Shown piece after piece: positions 1 through 11,374 of a DNA stretch of 64,000 nt. Location of the stretch: NCBI GenBank assembly GCA_016800925.1, contig JABCPU010000083.1, forward strand, positions 124,001-188,000, in the 5' to 3' direction. How positions within the stretch are numbered: the first letter of the stretch is position 1; each line of letters opens with the position of its first letter. The position numbers were made by a program, and so were the translations under genes. Under the pieces are notes generated by a model. It saw nothing but the letters and a program-made list of their open reading frames with translations. It had not been told where the DNA came from and searched no databases. Origin of the DNA: Suillus spraguei. Taxonomy: Eukaryota; Basidiomycota; Agaricomycetes; Boletales; Suillaceae.

Positions 1-534
1 AAGAGGCAGCGTCCTGCTGGTACTCCGTCTCCGAAGGGCAAAGGCAAGCGCCGCCAGAGGAATCCTACTCTGGATGTGGCAGACGCGGATGTCTTCTCTA
101 ATCCAGTCACTATCGAAGGTACAGATGAGGATGTTGTGGAGTATGATGATCAGGCTTGGGTGGCCGCTGCTAATGGCATCATTGCTGAGTTGGCACGGAC
201 CAATGGACTTCTCCAAGATGGTATTGCGGTGGCGGAAGGGAGTCGGATTGCCATGGAGCGGATGAGCTCTACCATGGAGGCCTTCCTCCAGCAACAGAGG
301 GAATTCCAGGCCCTGCTCATTGAGGAAATCCGGACCGGATTTAGGCTTTCCGTTTCTGCCAGATCCGACAAGGATGGCACTGGTGAGGAGATTGGGGAAG
401 AGGTGGCGGATGAGAATGGAGGAGAGATGGCGGATGGGACTGGGGAGAGATGGCGGATGGGACTGGGAGGAGACTGGGGTCCAGAGGTGAAATGGAGACT
501 GGTGCTTAGTCCAGATCCGGATTTCCGCTACTGA
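1..534 (+). CDS. Antisense ORF in the 3' part of the Ty3 element (partial)
   Basis: The frame is open from base 1 to a TGA ending at 534, so it starts left of the window. The visible part begins with a basic stretch rich in K, R, P and G. A helical middle follows with EFQALLIEEIR, predicted by eye as amphipathic or coiled coil. The C-terminal tail is Gly/Glu/Asp-rich and built partly on a repeated GGGACTGGGGAGAGATGGCG-like DNA word, giving MADGTGERWRMG. It is antisense to the retrotransposon genes and lies beyond the end of the integrase, where only a polypurine tract and an LTR would be expected. Its CCGGA-rich composition matches the element rather than the flank, so it may be an accessory or antisense gene of the element. 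No function is recognised. A host gene that the element landed beside is the alternative. Confidence 0.45.
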   Translation, partial: KRQRPAGTPSPKGKGKRRQRNPTLDVADADVFSNPVTIEGTDEDVVEYDDQAWVAAANGIIAELARTNGLLQDGIAVAEGSRIAMERMSSTMEAFLQQQREFQALLIEEIRTGFRLSVSARSDKDGTGEEIGEEVADENGGEMADGTGERWRMGLGGDWGPEVKWRLVLSPDPDFRY

Positions 535-568
535 CCTCAATGTACTTATATTTGTTATGTACTTTTCA

Positions 569-2480
569 AGCAATGGGACCAGGCTTGTCCGATATGCTGA
601 GTGGAAATCGCTACGAGATCCGATGCATTTCGAGTTCTGTGGCCAGTAACCAGGAAGTTTCTTCATCCATTCCTTCATATCTGACCAACGGACGAGGTAT
701 AGAAGTTGGCAGTGGTGCCTACGACGGTCCAGTTTAGAGTCCAGGATTTCGGATATCTCATACTCTGGTTCTCCATCGACTTCGACTGGTGGCAGAGGAG
801 GTTGGATGCGATTAGGAATGGTGTTCGGAACTGCTGGCTCTAACTGCGAGACATGGAAAACAGGATGTACGGAATGCATAGAATCCGGAAGTGGATGGCG
901 AAGGAATGAGTACCCAGGCGGGATATAATTTCGAATGGTCCCAAATTCTTTTCCGAAAGTTTCTTCGATGGACGAGTGGAGCAGAAGTACTTGGTTTGAC
1001 AAAGACTTGTTCTCCAATCCGGAAGTCTGGAGCGGCTGTCTTTTAGCGTCCGCAGGTCCTTGATAGCGTTTCTGAGCTTCGGACATCTCATCTCGGAGGA
1101 ACTGGTGAAGTTTGTTAAGGTCTAGGGCATATTCCTGGGCACGGATGGAGGATAGGTCGCATTCTGGATGGATGGAAATGTTGGATGATAACCTTTATTG
1201 GCGAAGAAAGGTGAAACTCCAGTAGTGGCACTCGGAGCGTTATTGTATGCAAACTCTGCGAGGGGCAGTAGCTCGGACCAGTTGTCCTGCTGATAGTTGC
1301 AGTAGATCCGGAGGTACTGTTCCAGCGTTTGGTTGGCACATTCTGTTTGTCCGTCCCCTTCAGATGATATCCGGATGTGAAGTGTAGGACCATGTCCAAT
1401 GCCTTTCCTAAGGAACGGAAGAAGTGGGATACGAACTCTGTTCCTCGATCCGAGGTTACATGGGATGGGACTCCATGCTTAGAGAAGACATGGAGGAGAA
1501 ATAGGCGGGCGAGATCAGGAGAAGTAATGGTGTCATGGGTCGGGACGAATATGGCTTGCTTGGATAGGCGATCTATGATGACGAGGATGGCTGTAAAGCC
1601 GGATGAGTCCGAAGTTGTTCAATGAAATCCATAGAGATGGAATTCCATGGTTTTTCTGGGACGGGGAGTTGCTTGAGTAGTCTGTAGGGCTTATGTCTTG
1701 GAACTTTGGCTCGGGCGCAGGATGTGCAGGATCTGACGTACTCTTTGACAAAGGCTCGTACTCCGGGCCAGGTATAGTTGCATCGGATGAGCTCGAGAGC
1801 ACGATTCTGTCCAAAATGTCCGGATAGGGGGTGGTCATGGCAATTCCGGAGGATGCGAAGTCGTAGATCATTGGTATCCGGAATGTAGGTGCGGTTGTCA
1901 CAACAAAGGAATCCACCATCGTCTATTGTCCATCTCGGATCTGAAGGAACGGAAAATGCGTTTGTGCAATGGGGTCATTAGGGAGTGCTATCAGAATGTC
2001 TTTCCGGAGGTGTTCGGTGTCCATAAGAACAGCTGCTCTAAGGACCGAGTTGCTAAAATGGAAGCTCGTAGGGACGAAGCTAATTGTTCCGATGCAAATA
2101 TTGGACGGAGGTTGTGAGGGTTAATCTGAGCGTAGTCCTTATCCCCCTCTTTAGGGTAGACGTCCCATCGTCTAGTGAGGGAGTCTGGCTTGACTCCGAG
2201 TTTCCAGGACAGTAACGGATAACAAGGTTGAACTGATGAAGGAACTCGGACCAGCAGGCCTGACGACGGGATAGCAGTTGGTGGTAGAGAAATACTCAAG
2301 GTTCTTGTGGTCCGTGACAACATCTATAGGTCGATGAGCCTTCTAGGTAATGGCGCCAGGTTTGGAATGCAGCATAGATGGCTAGTAGTTCCTTATCATG
2401 GACATCATAGTTGAGTTCTGCACCGGACAGTGTCCGGGAGTAAAATGCCACCGGACGAAGTTCCGAGTCTGGGCACACAA
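569..2480 (-). pseudogene. RNase H end, integrase and chromodomain of the Ty3 element (broken)
   Basis: The RNase H segment shows [16 protein letters not shown] and TWRHYLEGS, the typical Ty3 RNase H core. Further left on the minus strand come fragments of an integrase: a His/Cys zinc-binding region around 1680-1850, catalytic-core pieces such as FTSGYH and [12 protein letters not shown] text around 1240-1400, and the conserved TRPSKKLSEKNLGPFEII linker near 940-1000. A chromodomain-like tail lies near 590-760 with DGEPEYEISEILDSK followed by YLVRWS. Such chromodomains direct chromovirus integration to heterochromatin in known families. The pieces sit in three different frames separated by indels, so no single protein can be made. 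It is contiguous with the RT ORF to its right. Confidence 0.88.
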
Positions 2481-2481
2481 T

Positions 2482-4335
2482 GGATAGTATTCCAGGATAG
2501 CATAATCCGAGGCATCAGTTTCCACAACTATAGGAACATTCGGAATCCAATGCGTTAGCACCGGAGCGGACGTGAAGGCTTTCTTGAGTGCGTTAAATGA
2601 TTTCCGGCATTCCTCGGAAAAGTCCCAAGTGACGCCCTTGCGAGTGAGTCGAGTAAGGGGAACCACAATATCCGAGTAGTTGAAGATGAAACGACGATAG
2701 AAATTAGCAAATCCGAGGAAAGATTGGATGTCCTTGACTTTCCGAGGTTCTGGCCAGTCTATGATAGACTGGATTTTCTCGGACAACATTGTCAAGCCAT
2801 CCGGAGATAGGAGGTAACCAAGATATTCGACGGAGGATGAATGGAATTCGCATTTCTCGGGTTTGGCATATAGTCGGTGTTTACGGAGACGTCGTAAAAC
2901 TTCTCGAACATGTTCCTTATGACTTGCAAGGTCTTGGGAATAGATAAGGATGTCATCCAGATATACAACAACACATAAGTCCAGCATATCGGCAAACACG
3001 CTATTAACAAAGCGCTGGAAAGCTGCCGGAGCATTCGTGAGGCCTTCCGGCATCACCAACCATTCATAGGAGCCATAGCGCGTACAGAAGGAAGTCTTCC
3101 ACTCGTCTCCTTCTGTTATCCAGACGAGGTGATATGCAGATTGGAGATCAATTTTGGTATAAACTTTAGCGCGGCTCGGGGAGTCTAGAAGGTCGGCAAT
3201 GAGGGGTAACGGATATCGGTCTTTCTTGGTGATGTGGTTAAGGCCGCGGAAATCCACACAAAGGCAGAGGGATCCATCCTTCTTTTTGACAAATAGGACG
3301 GGGGCTCCGTGGGGAGAAGATGAGGAGCGGAGGAGTCCGGACGAGATGTTTTCATCAAGGAACTTCTGGAGGGCCTCAAGCTCTACCGGAGAAAGAGAGT
3401 ATATGGTTCCGAGAGGCGGACTAGCCCCTTCTTCCAACTCAATCTTGAGATCGTAGGGTCGATGTGGGGGAAGTTGTCCGGCTTTGCCTTTGTCGAAGAC
3501 ATCCGCGAATTTGTGGTAATCGGAAGGGATTCTGGAGAGGTCTGGAGGATCGGATGATACGGATGCGGATCGAAGGTTTACTTCGGAGGGACGGAGGTAG
3601 ATGCTGAACTGAGTAGATCCTTCTAACTTGCAGGCACGGCAAAAGGCCACTGCGTTTATCAACGATATGTTAGGGACTGAAGTACCAGCGGAGGGCTCGG
3701 ATTTGGTCAGAGGCGGAGTCTCTGCCACGGATGGGGTGCTCTGAGGCAACGGAGATATTGGAGGGGAGGAATCTTCCTTGGGTGGAATACCCGAAGGTAA
3801 CGGAGGTGTCGGATTGGATTTTCCTGCCATGGACGGTGTGTCCGGAGGCAGCGGTGATGCGGATGGGGTTAATGGCACTCCCTGTTCAGTAGTTTGGAAC
3901 TCGATGCTGCCCAATACCCAGTCAATCAACGGATTGTGGCGGGTGAGCCAGCTATATCCGAGAACGATATAACATGAGGAATCCAAAGGGGTGACGTAGA
4001 ACGTGTCGGAAGTGATTACACCGGAGGAGAATCGGATGGATAAGTTTATGGCTTCGACAATATTGTTATTGCATGTACCATCAAATAAACAGAGTGGAAG
4101 CGGAGGAATCTGATAGGTAGGAATTTTATGTTCTCAGATGAAATCAGTGTCTATGAAGCAGTGGGAGGAACCACAGTCTATGAGGGCCAGAAAGTCAGAT
4201 ATATTGGAGAAAGATGGAAGAGAGACATATGGACACAGAGAGTTTGGATCAGGAAGAGTTACAGCGTTGAGTCGTAATTCCGTTGCACGGGTTGGGCCAA
4301 CGCGACCCTCATCCCGTACGGAGTCAGGAGGGTCG
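2482..4335 (-). pseudogene. Protease and reverse transcriptase of the Ty3 element
   Basis: The longest open stretch (2382-3986, 534 codons) carries the reverse transcriptase. The catalytic motif VVYLDDILIYS is visible at about 2935-2975, the fingers motif DFRGLN at about 3230-3250, and the SFLGFANFYRRFI thumb region at about 2690-2735. Upstream of RT, at about 4140-4190, is the aspartic protease active-site region reading LIDCGSSHCFID, with DCG in place of the common DSG or DTG, followed by LGYSWLTRHNP. A long Pro/Ser-rich linker joins PR and RT. The frame is lost near 2485 at the start of RNase H and between PR and the main ORF. This places the element in Ty3/gypsy and makes it non-functional as it stands. 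Confidence 0.92.
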
Positions 4336-4339
4336 CGGA

Positions 4340-5517
4340 CTAATTTTTTGCCTCATCCGAGGCTTCTGGTTCCATTTCCGGAGTGAGCACAGTAGCGCGG
4401 CCTTTGGCAGCATGCGAAGTGGATTTGGTGCATTCCCGGGCAGTGTGACCAGGTCCGCCGCAGAACATACAGAGCCTTTTGTCAATACGTCTCTGACGCT
4501 CCTGGGTGGTTAGCTTTCCGTCTGCACCAACAACGCTAGGGAGATCCGAAACTTTCGGGGCAGACAATGTTGTGGAGGATGTGGGTTTATTGAATTTGGG
4601 CATATCAGATCCGGATGAGTTGGAGTTCGTCCGGTCGGATGTTGACTGCCTGGGAGGATTGGAAGGGTTGGTTCTACTTTCTCGGGTGACTTCGCCCCTC
4701 CGTTCCCAGTAACGGGCGTCGATGGTCTGGGCGAGAGTCTTGAACTCCGAAAGGGTAGTGGGCTTACCCATGCGACTAATCTCATCTTTGATTCGGGCCG
4801 GAAGTCCATTGTAGAATTGGCGTCGTAGGGCTCCGTCTCCCCATTCGTGTACTTGGGAGGCAAGTCGCTGGAATTCTACAATGTACTTGTTGATGCGTTG
4901 TCCGTCACGCATGTGAAGTTGTTCTAACTGCATCTCTGCGTCTCCGGAGGGATTGTGTGGTCCGAAATTGGTTTGGAGCTCAAGCATGAACTCGGAGTAG
5001 TCATCCATCCAGTCCGGACGGTTGCTATATCCGTCCGAAAGGAGGTCCGGTTCAAACCACTCGAGAGCCATACCCTTAAGGTAGGATTGGGCGAAATTGA
5101 CTTTAGCGCATCCGGAATGGAAAGCGCTAGGTTTGCTCTGGAAGTTGAGCTCACATTGGATGAAGAAGGCCCGGAGCTTGCGAGGTTCGGACCCATCGAA
5201 GGTATCTGGCTCACGGATTTTGACTTTGCTATCATCCGAGGTGGGGGTGCGACGGCCACTGCGAGCGAGGTGATTAATGGCTACGGATAGTTGGGCTAGG
5301 ACCCGGTCCTGAGGGCTCAGGTGGATTTTATCTTCTTCGTCATCCAGGTCCTCGTTGTCGGATCATCAACTTCATCATCTGGTGGGTTACTGCGCAGCTC
5401 ATCATCAAAGCGAATGGTCGGGCGCGAATTGGAGTCTGGGTTATCCAGTTTCCGAGTTGGTGTTATTGGATCCAGTCTGACTTGACGAGCGGAAATACTT
5501 TGGCCTACGTCGCTCAT
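4340..5517 (-). pseudogene. Gag of the Ty3 element
   Basis: The main ORF at 4340-5071 (243 aa) contains the retrotransposon gag core with QLEQLHMRDGQRINKYIVEF and the FYNGLPARIKDEI segment. It then has a zinc knuckle CMFCGGPGHTARECTK, which binds nucleic acid in gag proteins. An N-terminal piece starting MSDVGQSISARQVRLD is at 5317-5517 in a different frame, and ORF 4924-5259 bridges part of the gap, so at least one frameshift splits gag. Length and order fit basidiomycete chromovirus gag. Confidence 0.85.
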
Positions 5518-5639
5518 GCTTGCGCGGCGTTGAGAGAAACTGGTGAATGTTTGGACGATGGGTGTGGGATCTCGTTGGATCGGACCAAGTCCGGCTCCTC
5601 AGAGAGTGTTTTGAGTTTTACGGGGAGGCATGATATGGG

Positions 5640-6448
5640 ATGGTTTAAAAGTTACTCGGAAAGGTTTGAGTTCGAATATACTGTTAAGACTGTACTCAAG
5701 GGTAGAGAGATCCGAAGGGCTTTGGCCTCAGTTCGTGCACTGTGCCCCTTTCTCGAGTAATGCCCCTTATTTCAGGGAGGAGTTATTCATCCGAAGACCC
5801 AGAAGGAGTTGCGTGACGGATCCGGGTGTCCGAAGGTGTCAGATATGATACGTCCAAGGTTATTCGGAACGTAAGGAGAGGACAGAGATTAAGGCTAGTT
5901 TTGGAATGAGTTCCTAACTAGAAACTAATGGAGATAGACTATCCGAAGATAGAGTCGGAGATATAGACTATAGGAATCAATCCTAAGTCTCGGAAGGTGA
6001 CTTAAAGCGGAAAGTGGCTTAAGTCCGAGGAGGCAGAATGAGTAGAATCTAAGATGATATTCGAACTAAGGTTCTACGGAGATCTACAAGTGGTTTATAT
6101 ACTGTAAGTATCTAAGAACGGATAATCAGCAAGTCCAGGACCGAGGGCTATGTACGAAGTGTAACAGAAGTCTATTAGTTAATGCACAGCGGATCAGTAA
6201 GCATGAATCGGAAATGAACACAGGAAGCGGATCAGTAACACAGGACGGAAATATAAACAGCCGGAATACCGGAAACAGGAGGAATGACGAAAGGAGATAG
6301 ACGCAGATATACACAAGGGAGTTAAGGTGCGAGAAGTGAGCACATTCGGATGGGTGGTCCGGCAGGATCTGTGGACCGGACGGATATGGAATCGATCGGA
6401 TCTGATCGGATATGGTCGGATCTGAGATTAGAAGTATGGTATATGACA
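5640..6448 (-). repeat. 5' LTR of the Ty3 element (right-hand LTR)
   Basis: On the minus strand the sequence begins TGTCATATACCATACTTC at 6448, the usual TG start of an LTR, immediately before unrelated sequence. The inner boundary is placed only approximately, upstream of the gag start at 5517. The segment is non-coding and AG-rich on the plus strand with repeated GGATC/TCGGA words (for example ATCGGATCTGATCGGATATGGTCGGATC at 6395-6422). The partner LTR is not in the window, so identity between LTRs cannot be used to date the insertion. Confidence 0.7.
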
Positions 6449-6535
6449 ATTCCTGACCTTAGATAGTGGTTTAATACACTTTCATCTCCATCAAACGCTT
6501 GTACCTTGTCACCTCATGGTGCACATTAAGACTTA

Positions 6536-6979
6536 GACCTTTGGGTAGATGCTTCAACGGATTGGGGTCTAGGGATGACTCTTGGCAACAAATGGAATGC
6601 TTGGACCCTCAATGAAAACTGGAAGGGTAATGGCAGGGACATTGGATGGTTAGAGGCCATCATTGTTGAATTAGCAGTGAGGAGCCTCTTCGATCAAGGT
6701 CTGATGAATGCCGTCATTTTAATACACTCAGATAACCAAGGTGTCATAGGAGCCTTCAAGCATGGATGCAGCAGAAATTTTCATGTCAACCTTTGCATAT
6801 GTCATGTAGAGGCTATCACTATGGCTTCTAATGTGCTACACATTCTAGACTACACAGAATCAGCCCAGAACAAGGCCAATCCAATCTCATGCGGTGAGGT
6901 TGGATCCCCTTTGTTCTGTTTACCTTCCCCCAAGCTTCCGAGTGAGCTAGTCAACTTCATCTCACCCTATGTCCAGTAG
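6536..6979 (+). pseudogene. RNase H-like domain of the DIRS-like element
   Basis: The frame reads LWVDASTDWGLGMTLGNKW from about 6542, where the first Asp and the DAST context match the first catalytic aspartate of retroelement RNase H. Then come RDIGWLEAIIVELAV (catalytic Glu context) and ILIHSDNQGVIGAFKHGCSR (second Asp, SDN). The tail NKANPISCGEVG corresponds to the usual NxADxxSR(G) end, here with Asp and Arg altered, so the terminal catalytic residue is lost. There is no plausible start for an independent gene. This is the C-terminal end of a pol protein. Confidence 0.75.
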
Positions 6980-7289
6980 CTGAGGACCTTTGGCATCATC
7001 ATGCACTGACACTGTTGTAGCACTGGCCCTTTTGAAACAGGCATTGGCATTGCTTCCTTTGATCGGGGCACCACCCACTGTTACACACTCCCACAAAAAG
7101 CCAAGAAAACCAAAACATGGAAATGCACTTTCTTCATCTGCATTCAGACCTCACATTCTTGCACACAATTGCCTCCACTTATGGTCCACCCCCCATTCAG
7201 ATTCCTTTAGACTTTCAGCTCTTGAACAATTGCCCTTGGATGACGTTTTACAGCTTTTTGATGTCATGTGAGTCTCCATAGAGATAAAA

Positions 7290-9262
7290 ATGAGAGAAAA
7301 TTATGGTGCTGGTTTACTGCATTTTCACCAGTACTGCGATTCAAGGCACATACCAGAGTCCTGACACATGCCCACATCTGATTTCCTCTTGGCCTCCTTC
7401 ATAGCTTCTTGGGTCGGTAAGGTCGCAGCCACTACAGCACAGAATTGGCTGGCCGGCTTACATTTCTGGCATAATCTTCACAGCGCCCCATGGTTTGGGC
7501 ACAGCATCCTTCACTCTGCTACTGCAGGCCTTGCCAAAGTTGTTCCTGAGTCATTGAAATGCCCTCGTCACCCACCTGTAACACTAGAGCATATGCACAT
7601 TGTAACGAACATATTGGCGCTGGGCTTAAAACCCCATATTTTGACACTCGTCTCACGTCTACAGGAGTCACCACTTGTCCATGGCCGTCTTACCCCTTTA
7701 GCAGTACCGGCGGCATCCCACGCTTACCGCACACCATACCGACTGCCGCACCACGTTCCACGAACCGATGTCCTTCCATGTCCTTGCCGCGTCTGCATAG
7801 CTCTATTTGGTGCGTAGTTTGTTTTTTGTTCGTTATCACTGATTCCACGGCAAGCATTATTACATGTTGCCTCATGCCGCAGCACCTTGCGCTATGTTTA
7901 CTTACGGCAGTTACTACACTCCAGTGCTACTGATCTCGCCTAGAGTATTCCGAGTACATACGAATTAGGATATAAGCACCACGTACCCCGCACGATACAG
8001 TACCTGATTTTACCCCATTGCACGTACTATAGGTCAGGATTATTGTCTAGCTCTGGATCTACCCAGTAGTGGACATAGTCTTTAAAGTTCCCTTATCGCT
8101 CGTTAATTCATCACGCTCGTTCTCTGTTACCGCTGGCATACCACTGGACTTTTGATTGTTACTTTGACTGAACTTCTCACGCTCCGCTACTTTACCGCTG
8201 AAAGTACTGTGGACTTCTTGACTGTTTCATTGCACCGCTCGCAACCTTACTGCTACCACTGAGACCACCACTCAACATCGCTCGCTAGATGCAAGTGTTA
8301 CTGACTTTATCTCGATGATGGTAGCACCGCTATGCACGACGCTAGTTCCAGCGGTATCATCGCTGACCGCAGCAACTTACCGCTGACCCCAACGCTTGTT
8401 TCGCACATAAGTTAGACTTGAACTTGACCATACTGAATAGGCATCCCCTTTAGGGTTGAACACTCTTGTTCTTATAAGTGAAGCAGACTAGACGGAGCGC
8501 AAGACTAACATACTAGTTTAGGCAGTGGTTTATCTACAGCCCAAGCTAGGTTGTATCTTTACAACGTCCTCTTTCATGGCCTCGACCTTTCTAATGCTTT
8601 CAATGCATCTGTTCTTGCAGTTGCATGTACCGCATTCTGGTCTTGCTGCAGGTATGTATGCTGTGCACAATCCTTATTCACAAAGCTCAAGGTTTTAAGG
8701 CTCAGAGAACTCATCATTGTCAGCACAAGCCTTTTCAATCCTGCTCATCACATCTCTCACTCTTCATCTTTCACCTGTCATGTACCTCCTGACAGTGTCA
8801 AGTACTCAGTCCTCCACATACCCTGGACAAAAACATCACACGCAGATGGAGCGGACATCATCATCTCTAATCTCAACGACATCATGAACACATTTACAGC
8901 TGTCAATCATCACCTCACAGCTAACACTGCCATTCCTCGGGATGCACCTTTCTTTGTGTATGAGACTGCAGAAGGCAGATGGGCAGCGATGACTAAACCT
9001 AAACCATGGTTCCTGGTGCGCTGCAATCACATTTGGAGATCAGTTGACCTGTTAGAACTCACAGGACACTGCTTTTGCAGGAGCAACAGAACTCCTTCTA
9101 CAAGGAGTACTACCAGATGTAGTCACTGTCCAAGGTCACTGGAAATCACAAGCCTTTTTAGAATACTGGCATAAGATAGAATCAATTTTACCACTTTTTG
9201 TTATGTCATCGTTCTTGGACTCACATACTGCTATGGTCAATTCATCAATGGACTCATACACA
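7290..9262 (+). pseudogene. Tyrosine recombinase, broken and interrupted
   Basis: The N-terminal core-binding domain is visible at 7290-7600: NYGAGLLHFHQYCD, a TGA stop before HMPTSDFLLASFIASW, then NWLAGLHFWHNLHSAPWFG and HPPVTLEHMH. The catalytic part resumes at 8556 with LYNVLFHGLDLSNAF and AVACTAFWSCCR. At about 9060 the HxxR-type motif region reads ELTGHCF and is followed by a frameshift, after which GATELLLQG, VTVQGHWKSQAFLEYW and ILPLF continue in another frame. The order matches YR retrotransposon recombinases. It carries a nonsense codon, a large insertion and a frameshift, so it cannot be active. Confidence 0.78.
7605..8550. mobile_element. Non-coding ~946-bp insertion (probable solo LTR) inside the recombinase
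   Basis: The recombinase reading stops making sense at 7600 and resumes at 8556. The pentamer TTGTA occurs at both edges (7600-7604 and 8551-8555), as expected for a 5-bp target duplication. The interior carries no ORF that resembles a protein. It begins with an LTR-like TGTAACGAAC (the TG overlaps the repeat), and CGCTGAC/ACCGCTG words recur through it. The exact ends are therefore uncertain by a few bases. A solo LTR is the simplest reading. Confidence 0.6.
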
Positions 9263-9449
9263 CATCGCTATAGTTAATTATTTGCACATTCTTGTAATCC
9301 AGCGCAATATTGCTTGTATTTGGGGGAGTCATCTGTTTCGAGCACAACTGTGTGTGAGCTCTGCTCGGATTGGGTTCTGTTGTGCTTTTGAAACCTTTAT
9401 CCAAATACCTCACACTTGAAGCTTCAGTTGCCTTTATTCTTCTTCTTGC

Positions 9450-9935
9450 TGTTACGAACTGGGGTGGCGTCACCAGTGACAGTGAAAAAACACAGACAGT
9501 CTGCTGGGAAGCTCTACAATGTTCAAAAGAGAACAAGGTGAAAGTACAAGGAATGAGTTCCAAGTACAATCAAAGGTTCCGCCTCAAAGACAAGTCTAAG
9601 AGGTTCTACAAGAATAGAGACTAAGGCTAGAGAGTGCTTAGACTTAGAGACAATTCGAGACAACTAAGGATTGGAGGTCCTTAGCAAAGGGGAATCCAGG
9701 TAAAACCCAGTAAGATTAAAGTAAGGAATCTACTACAAGTACATCATGTTTATATATGTAGATATAAATGCACAGACCAAGCAACCATGGGAAAGTAACT
9801 GCATATCCTAACAAGGAAGGCATGTATAGTACAAGCATGTTGAGATGCATGAGTCACATGTGGATGTGAGATTGGTTACAAGACAAGTAGACAAGTGAAA
9901 GTAGAAAATGAATAGGGGCACATATGATTGTAACA
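9450..9935 (-). repeat. Probable solo LTR with TGTTAC...GTAACA ends
   Basis: The 486-bp block starts TGTTACGAACTGG and ends GATTGTAACA, giving perfect 6-bp inverted termini of the kind found on basidiomycete LTRs. It contains an AT-rich box (TTTATATATGTAGATATAAAT near 9748) that could be a U3 promoter on the minus strand. No coding frame is recognisable. The flanking pentamers (CTTGC and CTCAC) differ at two positions, so a clean target duplication is not present. Confidence 0.5.
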
Positions 9936-11374
9936 CTCACTGTCTCCAGCATTGATTTATTTCTGTCCTGCAGTCAAAATTCTAGAGCTTGAAAACCTCG
10001 TGCTAACGCGTCAATTAATCGGGTCACGTGACTATCAAAACGCGTTCACCAGGTTCATCAGCAATTCCCTGACTTCGAGACATCTTCGTTTTTGCCTGGA
10101 GACCTTCATCACATTCACTCGGCAATCACCGAGCGTCGCAACCGAAACCTCTCCCCCCAAACTGGCAAAATTCGTACTAAGTATTGCACCAAACTCGTAT
10201 AACATTATTCCTAAGCCACGCTGGTTTAAAATTTTGCAGATCGTTAGGACAAAAATACAGACCGCAAGCGCAAAGCGTTAATCATAGACGAAATGATTCA
10301 GAGTATTCACGCCCTTTGTTTTGTCTAACAATCTGCTTAGTCAGCTTCAGCAGAAACGAAGTATCTAGTAAGCTCACTGGTACTGTTGGACGGTGAACCT
10401 ATCATGACTTGCAATACTTTTTGCATATGGTGGTATACATCTCGCAACTGTCCGTGTGGCATAAGCGTTCGTAATGATGTGAACCGCAGGCCAGTGATCG
10501 TTTGATCTACAGAGTCAATGCGGGGAAGTCTTGTTTATTTATTTTATCCATTTATGTCCATTGAGAGAGTAACTCTATGTAGGACAGTACTTTCTAGTCT
10601 AAGGGCCCCTGTGCCCTGTCGCATCTCTGGAGTCACGAATGCCCTGATGTGAGACGTGCTCCATCAGTCCGCCGTTCCCGCTGGCCGTTTTAGACATGCC
10701 CTCCTTCGAAGATGAGATGACTGTAATTATATTTGCAGTGGTATGTGTCTTTCAGTAAGGTATTTAAGGCTATGCGCGAGCTCGACTGCGAGTGCGGAAG
10801 TACAAGAATTCTGTGGAGAGAGATGAGTGTGAGGCTTGGGGTTGGTGGTTAGCCCCGATGTTCTCATGTGGTCCGGTCCGTGGGGGCGAGCGTAAGAGGG
10901 GGTTTTTAGGTGTCGGAGGTGTATGGTAGGGATTATGGGTGATGTATGGTATGGGGTGGGAGTGATGGTGGGGCATAGTGCCGTGGCGTTGCATAGAGGT
11001 TCATGGGTGTTCATGGGTGGGTTAGGATCTGGCATAGGCCGGGCATATACATATATCTGACTTGGCGGTGCGGGGAAGTCTTGATGACAAAGGCATGATT
11101 AGGCCAGGGTACCTGATGAAGACATCTGGAATTTGTGGAAAGACGAGCTAGAATTCAGTCATAGTTAATGTGACCTACGCAGATTAAGAGGTTCAGCAAC
11201 GTTGAAACATGGACGTGCAGGATGTCGCCTGGATACAATGTCTGGACTCAAGCGCAACGTAGATAAATCGATCCACCATTAACCCACAAATTTAATATTG
11301 TATGTGTCCTGTACAGAGTAAAGCAAGGGTAGGCATAATCAACGAAGGCTACTGAACATATAGCACAAGAACCG
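9936..11374. other. Intergenic, no gene recognised
   Basis: ORFs here are short and compositionally odd (for example a His/Pro-rich minus frame at 10727-11035), and none has recognisable motifs or plausible splice continuation. The 14-mer GCGGGGAAGTCTTG occurs at both about 10518 and 11070. Confidence 0.6.

Larger units (their letters stand above)
1..6448 (-). mobile_element. Ty3/gypsy chromovirus-type LTR retrotransposon, decayed, left end outside window
   Basis: Read on the minus strand the order is LTR, gag with a CCHC knuckle, protease, reverse transcriptase, RNase H, integrase and a C-terminal chromodomain-like tail, which is the Ty3/gypsy (Metaviridae-type) order. The reading frame is broken several times, for example in RNase H near 2480 and repeatedly through the integrase, so the copy is not autonomous. 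The right-hand LTR ends at 6448 with a terminal CA, and the next five bases (ATTCC) are the candidate target duplication. The matching left LTR is not in the window, so the duplication cannot be confirmed. An additional ORF lies antisense at the left edge. The whole element is unusually rich in CCGGA-type words compared with its flank. Confidence 0.93.
6500..9262 (+). mobile_element. DIRS-like (tyrosine-recombinase) retrotransposon remnant
   Basis: An RNase H-like segment is followed at the expected distance by a tyrosine recombinase in the same orientation. That combination is known from DIRS-type YR retrotransposons and their basidiomycete relatives. No reverse transcriptase is seen: the sequence left of 6500 is unrelated and the Ty3 LTR abuts it at 6448, so the element looks truncated. 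The recombinase is interrupted by an inserted ~0.95 kb block (7605-8550) and by frameshifts and stops. A Crypton would lack RNase H, so DIRS-like is preferred. Confidence 0.7.

Noticed and set aside
10727..11035. His/Pro/Thr-rich minus ORF of 102 codons
   Set aside because: Low-complexity reading of a GT-rich stretch; no splice context or domain.
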